Source: Aalborgiella sp031424795
GTDB taxonomy: Bacteria; Pseudomonadota; Gammaproteobacteria; Burkholderiales; Burkholderiaceae_C
Direction of reading: 5' to 3'
Assembly: GCA_031424795.1 (NCBI GenBank)
Contig: JANPIC010000054.1
Location: forward strand, 1 to 43,099
Length of the DNA: 43,099 nucleotides
Shown here: positions 1 to 8,817 of the stretch, piece after piece
Layout of the letters: every line of letters begins with the position of its first letter
Position numbering within the stretch: the stretch's first letter is position 1
Position numbers and translations under genes: made by a program
The notes under the pieces: generated by a model
What the model was told of the DNA's origin: nothing
The model's database searches: none
What the model saw: the letters and a program-made list of their open reading frames with translations, nothing else

Positions 1-232
1 AATTTGCAGCCTGTGTTGGCGATGGGTTGAGGGCGCTAACAGGTAATTTGGCCGTATACACGGGCAAGGACACCACAAACGGTGTCGTCCGAGGTGGCTG
101 CGGATCTTTCGCTTGAGCGGAGGTTGTCAGCTTTGTAGAACCAAGTAGTCCTATTGCTGATGCTGCCGCACCAATTTGTAAGGATTGCCGACGGGATAAT
201 TTTGGAAGTTGGTTTTTGTCAATAGTAGACAT
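1..232 (-). CDS. Tat-exported protein, N-terminal part (possibly multicopper oxidase)
   Basis: An open frame starts at ATG 232-230 and runs off the left edge (77 codons visible). A strong ribosome site (AAGGAG) lies about 7 nt upstream. The N-terminus carries a twin-arginine signal: residues 14-15 are RR in a SRRQSLQIG context, followed by a short hydrophobic stretch (GAAASAIGLLGS) and SAQA before a proline- and threonine-rich segment (PPRTTPFVV). The protein is therefore probably exported folded, with a cofactor. The RTTPF proline-rich start recalls some bacterial multicopper oxidases, but no copper ligands are in view, so that call is only a guess. It reads in the same direction as gspE but 370 bp downstream with its own promoter candidate, so it is probably not part of the secretion operon. 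Confidence 0.65.
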   Translation of the reverse strand, partial: MSTIDKNQLPKLSRRQSLQIGAAASAIGLLGSTKLTTSAQAKDPQPPRTTPFVVSLPVYTAKLPVSALNPSPTQAAN

Positions 233-254
233 GACACTTCTCCTTACTTAAAAA

Positions 255-282
255 GTTATAAATACTTAAATGACTTAAGCAA
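255..282 (-). promoter_or_regulatory. Candidate sigma70 promoter for the Tat-exported protein
   Basis: Read on the minus strand, TTGCTT (282-277), a 16-nt spacer and TATAAC (260-255) precede the start codon at 232 by about 22 nt. The surrounding 233-350 stretch is AT-rich and has no open frame, as expected for a promoter region. This is a pattern match only. Confidence 0.35.
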
Positions 283-465
283 ATTTTGTAACTTTAGATT
301 GCCATTCACAATACCCATAATTAGGTACTCCGAATGACCTATTTCATAGTCGTAGTAAGGTAAACAACTTCCAATTTTTAAATTTGGCTGGAGAATATTT
401 GAGTGCTTTCGTTACTGCACCAAATAAGCAACGCTTAAGAAGTAAGAGGATAAATGTGTGTTTTT

Positions 466-494
466 GAAAAAAATGTAACAAAATACATTTTTTC
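466..494. terminator. AT-rich inverted repeat in the 233-601 gap
   Basis: The arms GAAAAAAATGTA and TACATTTTTTC form a nearly perfect hairpin with a loop of about 6 nt. It lies about 110 bp downstream of gspE, in the 369-bp gap before the next gene. The stem has almost no G-C pairs, so it would be a weak terminator; a protein-binding palindrome is an alternative. Apart from this and the promoter candidate, 233-601 shows nothing recognisable. Confidence 0.3.
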
Positions 495-601
495 ATTTAG
501 AAATCCCACTCGAATGCTTTGAACTGTAGCGTTGAGCAGTGACCGCGGAATTGGGAAAAAGATTTTCTGGAGATAATTACACAAAAAAGCTTGTTGAAAA
601 T

Positions 602-1990
602 TCAATCGCGTGTCACGCGTACCAACTCTTCACGCGAAGTTATTCCCGTTTGTACCAAGCGTTCGCCATCCTCACGCATCAAGTGCATACCTGAACTTAG
701 CGCTGCAGAGCGAATATCCGCTTCACTGGTATGGTTGTGAATTTGTGCACGAATTGCATCGTTGGTGACGAGTAATTCGTAAATGCCGGTTCGCCCTTGG
801 TAGCCTGTTTTTGCACAATGTTTGCAGCCTTCGCCCACGCAATGTGTACAAATTTTTCGCACTAAGCGTTGCGCCAATACACCAAGTAAACTGGAACTCA
901 ATAAGAACGGTTCGACACCCATATCTGTCAATCGTGTCACTGCACTTGCAGAATCGTTCGTGTGTAACGTCGCCAGCACCAAGTGACCTGTAAGCGATGC
1001 TTGGATCGCAATTTGAGCCGTTTCAAAATCGCGAATCTCGCCAATCATGATGACATCTGGATCTTGACGCAAAATAGCACGCAGGGCTTTTGCAAAAGTT
1101 AAATCGATTTTGGCATTGACTTGCGTTTGTCCAACGCCGGCTAGCTCGTACTCAATCGGATCTTCCACAGTCATGATATTTTGACTGCTTGCATCGAGCT
1201 GATTTAATGCAGCGTAAAGCGTAGTGGTTTTACCGGAGCCAGTTGGTCCAGTCACCAAAATAATGCCATGCGGTTGCGCTAACAGGCCTGTAAAACGGCT
1301 CAAAGTATTGCCTTCCATGCCGACGGCTTCAAGGCTGAGTTTGCCTTCTGATTTGTCTAGCAAACGCAGCACGGCACGCTCACCATGAGCACTTGGGAGA
1401 GTGCTCACACGTACGTCCACAGATCGCGTACCGATTCGCAGGCTGATACGACCATCCTGAGGTAAACGTTTTTCTGAAATATCCAGATCAGCCATGATTT
1501 TCAAACGTGAAATCAATGCAGCATGCAGAGCTCGATTGGGTTGAACCACTTCGCGTAAAGTACCATCTACTCTGAAGCGAACGCTGGAATGGCGTTCGTA
1601 CGGTTCAATATGAATATCACTTGCACCATCGCGTGCAGCCTGTGTAAGTAAGGCATTGAGCATGCGAATAATGGGAGCATCATCAGCGGCTTCTAATAAA
1701 TCTTCTACTGCAGGCAAGTCTTGCATCATGCGGCTTAAATCTGCATCAGACTCTACTTCGCTGACGATGGAGGCAGCATTTGACTCACCTTGTGCATATA
1801 CCTCACTGATGCGTTGTACCAAAACGTCTTGTGGAAGTTTTTGTATGGAAGCTATTTTGAATTTTCTCAACGCCTCAGATATAGCGTTGCGTGATGTTTC
1901 ATCATGCAAATACAAAATGGTATCTTTGTCGTCAACCGCTAGCAAAAGCTGGTTTTGCCTAGCAAACGCATAAGGAAGCGGGTATTTCAT
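602..1990 (-). CDS. gspE: Type II secretion ATPase GspE
   Basis: This is the cytoplasmic hexameric ATPase that powers pseudopilus assembly. The 462-residue protein has the GspE/PulE core: Walker A GPTGSGKTT at about 248-255, an Asp box (TVEDPIEY, about 274-281), a Walker B region around MIGEIRDFE (315-323) and a His box (ATLHTNDSASA). The zinc-binding tetracysteine module is C381-x2-C384-x4-C389-x2-C392. Only four residues separate the two Cys pairs, whereas most GspE proteins carry a loop of tens of residues there. The start ATG (1990-1988) overlaps the gspD stop as ATGA, so the two are translationally coupled. It is the last gene of the gsp run; the inner-membrane partner GspF, which often follows gspE, is not here. 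Confidence 0.95.
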   Translation of the reverse strand: MKYPLPYAFARQNQLLLAVDDKDTILYLHDETSRNAISEALRKFKIASIQKLPQDVLVQRISEVYAQGESNAASIVSEVESDADLSRMMQDLPAVEDLLEAADDAPIIRMLNALLTQAARDGASDIHIEPYERHSSVRFRVDGTLREVVQPNRALHAALISRLKIMADLDISEKRLPQDGRISLRIGTRSVDVRVSTLPSAHGERAVLRLLDKSEGKLSLEAVGMEGNTLSRFTGLLAQPHGIILVTGPTGSGKTTTLYAALNQLDASSQNIMTVEDPIEYELAGVGQTQVNAKIDLTFAKALRAILRQDPDVIMIGEIRDFETAQIAIQASLTGHLVLATLHTNDSASAVTRLTDMGVEPFLLSSSLLGVLAQRLVRKICTHCVGEGCKHCAKTGYQGRTGIYELLVTNDAIRAQIHNHTSEADIRSAALSSGMHLMREDGERLVQTGITSREELVRVTRD

Positions 1991-4149
1991 TCTGCAGCGT
2001 TTGTGTTTATTTGTTTTGTCGCACGTGGCACAGATGCTGGCATGACGGCTGAATCGTTGATTGGCAAAATAATGTTGAATGGTGGCTGTGCGGAGGTTTG
2101 ACTTGCACGCATCAAGTCGTAGCGATCAAGTGAGAGCTGTTCGGTCGCAGCTGCATCACGCACAACTACGGGGCGTAAAAAAACCATTAAGTTGGTCTTT
2201 TTTCGACCACGAGATTCTGTTTTAAACAGATTCCCAAATAAAGGGATATCGCCAAGTAATGGTACTTTTTCTTGGTTATTAGAGTACTCATCTTGTAGCA
2301 ATCCCCCTAGTACCACGATGCCGCCATCTTCAACCAACACATTCGTTTGAATAGAGCGTTTGTTGGTGATGAGTCCAGTCGTAGAGTTAATGGATGATGC
2401 TTGAACACTGCTAACTTCTTGAAATATTTCTAGTTTAACCGTGCCATTTTCACTGATTTGTGGTTTTACTTTCAATGTCAAACCCACGTCTTTGCGCTCT
2501 ACGGTTTGGAATGGGTTGACTGTTCCTGTGCTACCAGCACTCGCCGCACTGTTGGTGTATTGTCCCGTCACAAAGGGCACATTTTGACCAATAATAATTT
2601 TTGCTTCCTCGTTATCAAGTGTCAACAAGTTTGGCGTCGACAAAATATTGCCTTCACCTGTAGTTTGTAAAAAGTTAGCAAAAATACCCAAAACTGTTTT
2701 GCCTGCAATAAGTGTTCCGAGCCCTATATTAAGTCCCGTTGCGGGTAGCACGGATGGCGCTGCTGTTGACGTTGCAGTAGTCGACAACCCGGACAAGGCA
2801 AGTGCCAATAGGTTTTTTCCACCAGAACCATAATTTGTGCCCGCTGCACTGAGGTTGTTTGTATCTGCGCGGTTGCCAAGTGCGTTTTGCCATTGAATGC
2901 CAAACTCGGCAGCTTTGTCTGAATTGATCTCTGCAATCAATGACTCAACATACACTTGCGCGCGCCTAGCATCAAGCTGATCTATGATGGCTCTTAATTG
3001 GCGATATTGCGGCTCTGCAGCTGTGATGATGAGGGAGTTTGTAGCAGGGTCAGCCTGTATTTGCCCACCAGTAGAAGGCTGTGCTGATGCTTGAACCCCC
3101 GAATTCGCAGCATTGGATGTTGCTGCTGCGCCAGTGCCAGCGGCAGGCGCTCCTGATAAAGCTGCATTTCCAGTTGTGCCTGTGGATATAGATGCCAAGG
3201 AAGCGCGCAACGTGATTGCTAATTTAAGCGCATCTGCATTTTTTAAAAAGACCACATGCACATTTCCAGCCGCACTTTGCGAACTGGGTTGATCTAACTT
3301 TGCCACAAGTGATTTGACCAAAGCCAATCGCGCCGTGTTTGCTGTGCGAACAATCAACGCATTGCTACGGGGCTCGGAAATCACAGTGGTTTTGACGCCC
3401 GAATCCGCTTGCCCGGGCGCCGCTGCAGCGCCAGTAGCTGATGCGCCAGAATCAACCAAGCGCAGCACCAATGGCGCTAGGTCACTAGACAATGCATGTT
3501 TTAAAGGGATGATTTCTACATCAGTTGCTGCTGGTATATCACTTGCCGCGATGATGCGTGCAATACGTTGCAAGTTGTCTGCGTAATCGGTGATGATGAG
3601 CGAGTTGTTGCCCGGATTGACGTTGATGGTGTTGTTGGGGCTGATAAGCGGCCGCAAAATGGGCAATAAATTTGCTGCAGAGTCGTAATTCAGGTTGAAA
3701 ATTTGCGTGACAATTTGGTTGCCGCCCGCTTTGGGACTCACACCACCAGCCGATACAACGCTCGTTTGCAGTTTAGCATCAGCCTCAGGCACGACTTTAA
3801 AAATACCTTGTGATTCGACGACAACAATACTTTGCAGGCGCAGCGCGGTAACAAATTGGTTGTAAGCAGCAGCAGGTGAAATGGCTTTTTCGCTTGACAA
3901 ATTCATGGTGCCTTTGACGCGCGGATCTACAACCATATTGCGACCGGTGATGACACCCATGGTGCGTGCAACCGCTTCTATATCAGCATTTACGAAATTT
4001 AGAGTAATTGCTTCACCTTGTTTTTGAGCGTACAAAGTAAGGGGAGCCAAAGACAATGTTACTGATGTTGCTATTAAAAAAGTAGCGAAATGGTTTTGAA
4101 AACGGTTCATCGCTTGTTGTTTTTTAAGGAGTTTGAAATGAAAATCCAT
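1987..4149 (-). CDS. gspD: Type II secretion secretin GspD
   Basis: This is the outer-membrane secretin through which folded substrates leave the periplasm. The order is signal peptide (hydrophobic stretch ending LTLYAQ), N0 domain (ITLNFVNADIEAVARTMG), N1 to N3 modules (VTQIFNLNYDSAANLLPILR, VEIIPLKHA and VHVVFLKNADA), and the C-terminal secretin domain with VPFVTGQ, VLVEDGGIVVLGGL and the VPLLGDIPLFGNLF signature. A low-complexity Ala/Gly/Ser/Thr stretch interrupts N3, as is common. The first ATG (4149) lies 7 bp after the gspN stop. An internal ATG at 4110 (residue 14) gives a more conventional signal peptide (MNRFQNHFATFLIA), so the true start is uncertain. At 720 residues the length is normal. 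It is coupled to gspE by a 4-bp overlap. Confidence 0.96.
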   Translation of the reverse strand: MDFHFKLLKKQQAMNRFQNHFATFLIATSVTLSLAPLTLYAQKQGEAITLNFVNADIEAVARTMGVITGRNMVVDPRVKGTMNLSSEKAISPAAAYNQFVTALRLQSIVVVESQGIFKVVPEADAKLQTSVVSAGGVSPKAGGNQIVTQIFNLNYDSAANLLPILRPLISPNNTINVNPGNNSLIITDYADNLQRIARIIAASDIPAATDVEIIPLKHALSSDLAPLVLRLVDSGASATGAAAAPGQADSGVKTTVISEPRSNALIVRTANTARLALVKSLVAKLDQPSSQSAAGNVHVVFLKNADALKLAITLRASLASISTGTTGNAALSGAPAAGTGAAATSNAANSGVQASAQPSTGGQIQADPATNSLIITAAEPQYRQLRAIIDQLDARRAQVYVESLIAEINSDKAAEFGIQWQNALGNRADTNNLSAAGTNYGSGGKNLLALALSGLSTTATSTAAPSVLPATGLNIGLGTLIAGKTVLGIFANFLQTTGEGNILSTPNLLTLDNEEAKIIIGQNVPFVTGQYTNSAASAGSTGTVNPFQTVERKDVGLTLKVKPQISENGTVKLEIFQEVSSVQASSINSTTGLITNKRSIQTNVLVEDGGIVVLGGLLQDEYSNNQEKVPLLGDIPLFGNLFKTESRGRKKTNLMVFLRPVVVRDAAATEQLSLDRYDLMRASQTSAQPPFNIILPINDSAVMPASVPRATKQINTNAAE

Positions 4150-4156
4150 GTATCTC

Positions 4157-4960
4157 TTAGCCTACGGTGATGATGGAACGCGGCCCAACGCGGCGTCCAA
4201 GGATATCTAAAAAATTGTTCAGCGCAGCCTCAAAGCCTGGTGCTGCACTTGCTTCGCCGTTGAAACGCCAACGATTGCCAGTCAATTGACCGCTACCAGA
4301 TAGTAAAAGACTGCCGTTGAGAGTCTCTAAGTTCAAACTTGGCACGCTTGCTCCTTGGCCGCCTTGAAAGCTGAGTCGGTAACTCCCCACGGGTCGGAGC
4401 GTTGAAAGTTTAGTTGAGGCATCGATGACATCTAATGACGCTTTACCTTCAAGCTTTAATTGCTTATCAAGCCATTCTAGCGTTAGTAGCTGCGTGTTTA
4501 ACTTAAGGGCAGCTTGCAAATCAATGGTATTGAATGGTGCGCCTAAACCGGTGAGCAAAGTTGCTGGCCAAGTCGATTGGCTAGGTTGTACTACTGCCGT
4601 TAAGCCTGAGAAACGTGGCGTCAACAATACGTTGATATTTTGTACAGTGCAGCACTCCGCATCAATCAAGATGCGAAATTTTAAAGATGGCGTGGGTTTG
4701 AGTCGCCAATGCATGCGCCCGGGTAGCGTTGTGGCATCTCTGCTGCCTAAGCCACCAGATAACAACAATTGACCAGAACCATTCCAAATCGTACCCGACG
4801 GCTCATTCAAAACGACGCGACCTTGGGTGGACAGAGAAAGAGCCGTTCCCAACCAAGCAGCAGGCGCAAACACAAGCGTTGCTGCAATCAAACCAAGCGC
4901 AGACCCTAAGACTGCCCAACGCCAAGGCGGTACAGCTAAATGACTAGATGTTTTCATCAT
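4157..4960 (-). CDS. gspN: Type II secretion protein GspN
   Basis: This 267-residue bitopic inner-membrane protein has one N-terminal transmembrane helix (WAVLGSALGLIAATLVFAPAAWL, about residues 14-36) and a periplasmic part matching the T2SSN family: GRVVLNEPSGTIWNGSGQLLLSGG, then MHWRLKP, ending GRRVGPRSIITVG. GspN is an accessory component present in only some type II systems; its exact role is not settled. The start ATG at 4960 overlaps the gspM stop (ATGA), and the stop is 7 bp from gspD, so it sits firmly inside the operon. The call rests on family resemblance and position between gspM and gspD. Confidence 0.85.
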   Translation of the reverse strand: MMKTSSHLAVPPWRWAVLGSALGLIAATLVFAPAAWLGTALSLSTQGRVVLNEPSGTIWNGSGQLLLSGGLGSRDATTLPGRMHWRLKPTPSLKFRILIDAECCTVQNINVLLTPRFSGLTAVVQPSQSTWPATLLTGLGAPFNTIDLQAALKLNTQLLTLEWLDKQLKLEGKASLDVIDASTKLSTLRPVGSYRLSFQGGQGASVPSLNLETLNGSLLLSGSGQLTGNRWRFNGEASAAPGFEAALNNFLDILGRRVGPRSIITVG

Positions 4961-5430
4961 TTTTTGGGTAAAGTTAACACCAGTGTGCCATCCCAGAAAT
5001 CGCCATTTCGATTTAACTTCGCCTCTGTGGGCAAAGCGCGGGCGTTTACTCTAGCTTGCGTCAACCACAACGCTAACTCTTGGGGGGGGGCATTTTTGAG
5101 AGTTAGATTTGCTCGTTCGCCCGTTAAATTAAGTTGCGCTGTGGTACCAAAACGTTGTGTTACCGCGCTTTGTAATGCCTTTTGAGCTTCGTCTAAGCCT
5201 AGTTTCGGTTGGCTTTGCAGATTTTTTGCCTCCGCGCTCAGTGCGCGCATGTTTTGCAATTGCGCATCTAGTGCGCGGTGCTGGGCTGGTGCCTCTTTGA
5301 TGCTTTTTACAGCGGGAGCAATTGCGAGCCACCATAAAAGTGCAGCAACTATCAACCAAAAAGCTGCCAAAATTAAGCGTCGCTCGCTCAATTTAAGCTG
5401 CCGCCAATAGTTTAAATAGGTTTCTATCAT
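4957..5430 (-). CDS. gspM: Type II secretion protein GspM
   Basis: This 157-residue inner-membrane platform component has a short cytoplasmic N-terminus (MIETYLNYWRQLKLSERR), one transmembrane helix (ILAAFWLIVAALLWWLAI, about 20-37) and a periplasmic region with a predicted coiled coil followed by a ferredoxin-like fold. GspM binds GspL and helps attach the ATPase to the assembly site. Both ends overlap neighbours by ATGA (gspL upstream, gspN downstream). The pair of heptad-like segments HRALDAQLQNMRALSAEAKNL fits the coiled-coil stalk. The sequence is divergent, as usual for GspM, so synteny carries much of the call. Confidence 0.88.
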   Translation of the reverse strand: MIETYLNYWRQLKLSERRLILAAFWLIVAALLWWLAIAPAVKSIKEAPAQHRALDAQLQNMRALSAEAKNLQSQPKLGLDEAQKALQSAVTQRFGTTAQLNLTGERANLTLKNAPPQELALWLTQARVNARALPTEAKLNRNGDFWDGTLVLTLPKK

Positions 5431-6707
5431 GGCGTGGCCTGCACTTTCAAGCTGGTTGCTTCGCCGTTCTGTGTGAGAGCGTAGCCCATCGTTTTTAGTT
5501 TTTCTTGCACTACCGGTAGCTCATTTGCCGCAAATTTTATGTTTTTAAAGTTGACACTATTTGCTATGTATTCAATAGCTGTAGGAGTATTAAATGCGCC
5601 AGCTGAGATGCTATTTGCGGCGCTAAAAGCAGAAAGCATGGATTCAAAATTTTGCACACTGCTTGCACCTGTGGCTTGTCTCAATAAAACCATCTCGCGC
5701 GACATTTGTAAAGCTGGGTCGACAACAGTTTTTACGTTGGGGAAAGATTGCGTCAATATCGTACCCAATAGAGCCCGCTTTTTCGACAGACTAGCTTGCT
5801 GCTGCCAAGCCCACGCATTCAAGCCGACAATATTGGCGCATAAAAGCGCAACCAAACCCCAGCGCGCAGGACGCCAAGCTGGTGCTTGCCAAAATGCTTG
5901 CCATTGCCGAATAATGCTTTTCACGCCTTGGCTGTCGCCGCTCAAACTTTGTTCGAATTGAGCTAGTTCCCACAGCGAAGTTGCGCTAAACAGCAAGCCC
6001 GCTGCGTGTTGTCGCAGCTCTACTTTCAATTCAGTGTAGGGTGACAAACTAGCCTCTGCCAATTCCACCACAGCAGGTTCTGCCCCCACGCGGGTGCCAG
6101 CTGGTAAATGCGTTAAAAGTGCTTGCAATACACCGCTGGTATCACCCAAATGAAGCGGTACAGTCATCACACCTTGCTTGTCCGCTCGGGTTATCCATGC
6201 TTCTTCGGGTGTACCTGTGACACAAATGATGGGGTTGCTTTGTGGCCAAAATTCAGGTACCACTTGCGTGATGCGACAGCCAGCCGCATCAAAAGTTTGC
6301 ACAGCGTCATTTAGCCAGGTTTTATCGCAGGCAGCCACCCAAACGGCCGTAGCGGCTTTGCCAGTTTGTACATCGGGTGACACGGCAAATGCCATGGTAT
6401 GGGTGTCGTCTAACAAGTGCTCTTCCAGCAAACCATCTAATGCTGCGCGAAGGCGTGCTTTGGGTACTTTGGGTAAATCAACTTGGTGCCAAGACAGCGC
6501 ACGCGCGGGCACCACTAAAACGGTAGCGTCTGCTTTTGGTAGTTCGCTTAAATTCAGCGTTCCCGTTTTTGCTTTGCTAGGGTCATCGTTTTGTCCGTCT
6601 TTTGACAGTACAAACGTGTACAGCGTGTTGCCAGCTGGAGCAGAGCCACCAGAGTTGGCTGTGCTGGCTGAGCTTGGATAAGGCAGGGAAACGATCAACT
6701 TGCTCAT
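5427..6707 (-). CDS. gspL: Type II secretion protein GspL
   Basis: This 426-residue bitopic protein links the cytoplasmic ATPase GspE to the periplasmic platform. The N-terminal two thirds match the actin-like cytoplasmic domain of GspL (LVVPARALSWHQVDLPKVPKA and RAALDGLLEEHLLDD, typical of the PilM/GspL fold). A transmembrane helix follows at about 290-308 (WGLVALLCANIVGLNAWAW), then a coiled coil and a small C-terminal ferredoxin-like domain. The start ATG at 6707 is 33 bp downstream of gspK, the only sizeable gap in the minus-strand run. The stop overlaps gspM. An Ala/Ser/Gly-rich insert lies near the N-terminus (about 11-28). Confidence 0.92.
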   Translation of the reverse strand: MSKLIVSLPYPSSASTANSGGSAPAGNTLYTFVLSKDGQNDDPSKAKTGTLNLSELPKADATVLVVPARALSWHQVDLPKVPKARLRAALDGLLEEHLLDDTHTMAFAVSPDVQTGKAATAVWVAACDKTWLNDAVQTFDAAGCRITQVVPEFWPQSNPIICVTGTPEEAWITRADKQGVMTVPLHLGDTSGVLQALLTHLPAGTRVGAEPAVVELAEASLSPYTELKVELRQHAAGLLFSATSLWELAQFEQSLSGDSQGVKSIIRQWQAFWQAPAWRPARWGLVALLCANIVGLNAWAWQQQASLSKKRALLGTILTQSFPNVKTVVDPALQMSREMVLLRQATGASSVQNFESMLSAFSAANSISAGAFNTPTAIEYIANSVNFKNIKFAANELPVVQEKLKTMGYALTQNGEATSLKVQATP

Positions 6708-6740
6708 AACTGCATTGTATTAGGGCTTTGTTTCGGCATA

Positions 6741-7727
6741 TTAAAGCTTTGGTGAAGTCGTGTTTGTAATTATTTCAGGCGATGCAACCACAGAGCGCTC
6801 GCGCCAGAGTGTTTTGACATTACTGATATCGGTGCGATCAACGAGAGATTGCTCTTCCACCACAGTTTGCTCCAGTCGAATACGACCAGTGATCTCAAAA
6901 AAACGCGTTGATACGCTGTGCTGTGTGTCTTTGAGCTTGTCTTTCAGCACTGGCACAGCGGTTGCGGCTTCTGCCAGGCTGGGGAAAAATGCTCGTTCGC
7001 GCGTGCTGACGGCTAATTTCGCATCTGCCAGTTCTAAGCCTGGGATGCTTGCATACATAACTTCGGCAGTTGCGGTGTTGATATTCACCGTGGTTTTAAC
7101 CGGTAATAGGGCAATGTATGGTGTGAGTTTTACCAAAGTTAGCGGGCGCAAACCCAGCCAAGTTAACTGCCTTACCCGTTGTGGCATCAGCCCAGCTGTT
7201 GTGGGTGAATTCGCTGCTAAAGCAGCTTTTAAATTGGCAACAAAGCTCTCAAGCTCTGTCTCTGGCAGGTTAAAGTGGGCGAATAGCTTCTTAAACGCCA
7301 CCAAATCTGGCGCTGAAACCTGTCCATCATTTATCAAGTTGAAGACGTTGAGTTTGGATTGTGCGTCCACAATATTGCCCGATAAAAACGCATCCACTTG
7401 CTCTTCTGCTGTCAAGCCACCGGTGTTGTTTTTGTCCGCTGCCAAAAATGTTGAAAGGCGAGATTCTTGCAGTGCCACTGCCCACGGCTCAGCCAAATGG
7501 TCAGTCGTGCCAGCGCGACCGTCGATTCGTAATATCAGCCGCGACCAATCCAAAGCGCCGACCAGCAGCCAAGCCACTTGCACCCGCGCGCGTTCGGCAA
7601 TTTCTACCTCCACACTGCGCCACTGCTGCCACAGCGCTGCAGCGGCAAATGTGGCAACCAGGGTAACCGTCAGCATGGCTGACAGCAGTGCCGCTCCTTT
7701 TTTGCGTTTGATGTTTTGCTGCATCAT
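6741..7727 (-). CDS. gspK: Type II secretion minor pseudopilin GspK
   Basis: This 328-residue minor pseudopilin is thought to cap the pseudopilus tip with GspI and GspJ. The prepilin-type leader is MMQQNIKRKKG, then ALLSAMLTVTLVATFAAAALW as the hydrophobic helix; the conserved Glu at +5 of ordinary pseudopilins is absent, which is characteristic of GspK. The large C-terminal alpha-helical domain includes KTTVNINTATAEVMYASIPGL, the helix-hairpin-helix-like motif common in GspK. The start ATG at 7727 overlaps the gspJ stop (ATGA). The leader would be cleaved by the prepilin peptidase GspO/PilD, which is not in this window. Confidence 0.94.
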   Translation of the reverse strand: MMQQNIKRKKGAALLSAMLTVTLVATFAAAALWQQWRSVEVEIAERARVQVAWLLVGALDWSRLILRIDGRAGTTDHLAEPWAVALQESRLSTFLAADKNNTGGLTAEEQVDAFLSGNIVDAQSKLNVFNLINDGQVSAPDLVAFKKLFAHFNLPETELESFVANLKAALAANSPTTAGLMPQRVRQLTWLGLRPLTLVKLTPYIALLPVKTTVNINTATAEVMYASIPGLELADAKLAVSTRERAFFPSLAEAATAVPVLKDKLKDTQHSVSTRFFEITGRIRLEQTVVEEQSLVDRTDISNVKTLWRERSVVASPEIITNTTSPKL

Positions 7728-8452
7728 TTGCCACCGCCCACCTTAGGGCTTACCCAGTCGCGTGTAATCGCTCCCACCAGCGCTTGTCCAGGTGATAATG
7801 TAAGCACCAAACGCACACCGTCTGGCAAGGCGGCAGCATTAGAGTTCACAACCGCGTCTGCGCTAGACAAAGCGTTGACCCACGCATCGTTGCGATAGTA
7901 AAACACTTGCCATTTATCAATAGTAGCCACAACAACTTCACCTTTTTTATCGGCCTCTGTCGCTGTGTCGGCCCATTGCTTGGCTTGTAGCCAAGCTGCT
8001 TGTAGTTCTGCGCGCGTTTTCACGGGGGCAGATTGCCAGCGCAGCCATTGTGTTTTGTTGGTGACATTTGCACCTGTGCCGGTTTCAATATTACGTTGAC
8101 TCCAAGCCACCACGCGGATGCTGTCGTCATTTGTCGCATTTATAGTGTCTTCGCCCGTTTCTGCATAGCGCCGGGTGAGGCGCAGCACTTGCCCGTCATA
8201 GTCCAGCCCAGAAACAGCTGGCACATTGGCTTGCACCACCAACGCGTCTAAATCTGTTTGCCACTGCGCTAGGCCAGCTTGCAGTGCCAGCACGCCATCG
8301 GTGTTTGTCTGCGTTGCTGTTTGCACCCTTGTCATACCGTCCAGCCCGCGCCAGCTGAGCAAAGCTAGCAATGCCATGATGACGATGGCCACCAGCAGCT
8401 CCACCAGCGTGAAGCCGTGCTGCTGATGCCTTGGTTTGCAAGCGCAAGCCAT
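7724..8452 (-). CDS. gspJ: Type II secretion minor pseudopilin GspJ
   Basis: This minor pseudopilin of about 242 residues has a classical type IV prepilin signal: MACACKPRHQQHG then FTLVELLVAIVIMALLALLSWRGLD, with cleavage expected after the Gly and Glu at +5. The body matches GspJ (RGLDGMTRV, DLDALV, VVAWSQRN..., WQVFYYRNDAWVNA). The chosen start is ATG 8452, whose A is also the last base of the gspI stop (TGATG); a TTG one codon earlier (8455) is possible. With GspI and GspK it forms the tip complex that starts pseudopilus assembly. Confidence 0.94.
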   Translation of the reverse strand: MACACKPRHQQHGFTLVELLVAIVIMALLALLSWRGLDGMTRVQTATQTNTDGVLALQAGLAQWQTDLDALVVQANVPAVSGLDYDGQVLRLTRRYAETGEDTINATNDDSIRVVAWSQRNIETGTGANVTNKTQWLRWQSAPVKTRAELQAAWLQAKQWADTATEADKKGEVVVATIDKWQVFYYRNDAWVNALSSADAVVNSNAAALPDGVRLVLTLSPGQALVGAITRDWVSPKVGGGK

Positions 8453-8817
8453 CAAAACCGCCCCACAATGGTTGAGAGCTTGATGATGCTTCTGTCGCTC
8501 TTTTCGCCATCAAAAACCTCAGCATCCACACGCCTGAAGCTCGGGTTGGGCGTCGTGGTTACCGTCATTTTTCCGCCCATGGTTTTGCCCGCCTGCTCGC
8601 AGCTAAAGGTGCTGTCGCCCACATTGGGCATGGCTTTGCTCAAGCGCACTTTGATCAGCTCGTTTTCCACGCATATTTGACCTAACAGCACGTCTGACAA
8701 GCGCTGCGCATTGTTCACCAACGAATCCGTCGCCCGCATGCCCGCCAAGAGCGCAACCGACACAATGCCCAGCGCCACCAAAACCTCAATCAGCGTGAAA
8801 CCTCTTAATTTATTCAC
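8452..8817 (-). CDS. gspI: Type II secretion minor pseudopilin GspI
   Basis: This short (121-residue) minor pseudopilin has a very compact leader: MNKLRG then FTLIEVLVALGIVSVALLAGM, with Glu at +5. The body (NAQRLSDVLLGQICVENELIKVRL) is typical of GspI. The start is GTG at 8817-8815, overlapping the gspH stop as GTGA; no in-frame ATG gives a leader. Length and motif order fit the family. Confidence 0.94.
   Translation of the reverse strand: MNKLRGFTLIEVLVALGIVSVALLAGMRATDSLVNNAQRLSDVLLGQICVENELIKVRLSKAMPNVGDSTFSCEQAGKTMGGKMTVTTTPNPSFRRVDAEVFDGEKSDRSIIKLSTIVGRF

Noticed and set aside
6760..7746. A 328-codon open frame opposite gspK
   Set aside because: It mirrors gspK almost exactly, is rich in Ser/Thr/Arg/Cys as expected of an antisense frame, and has no family motif.
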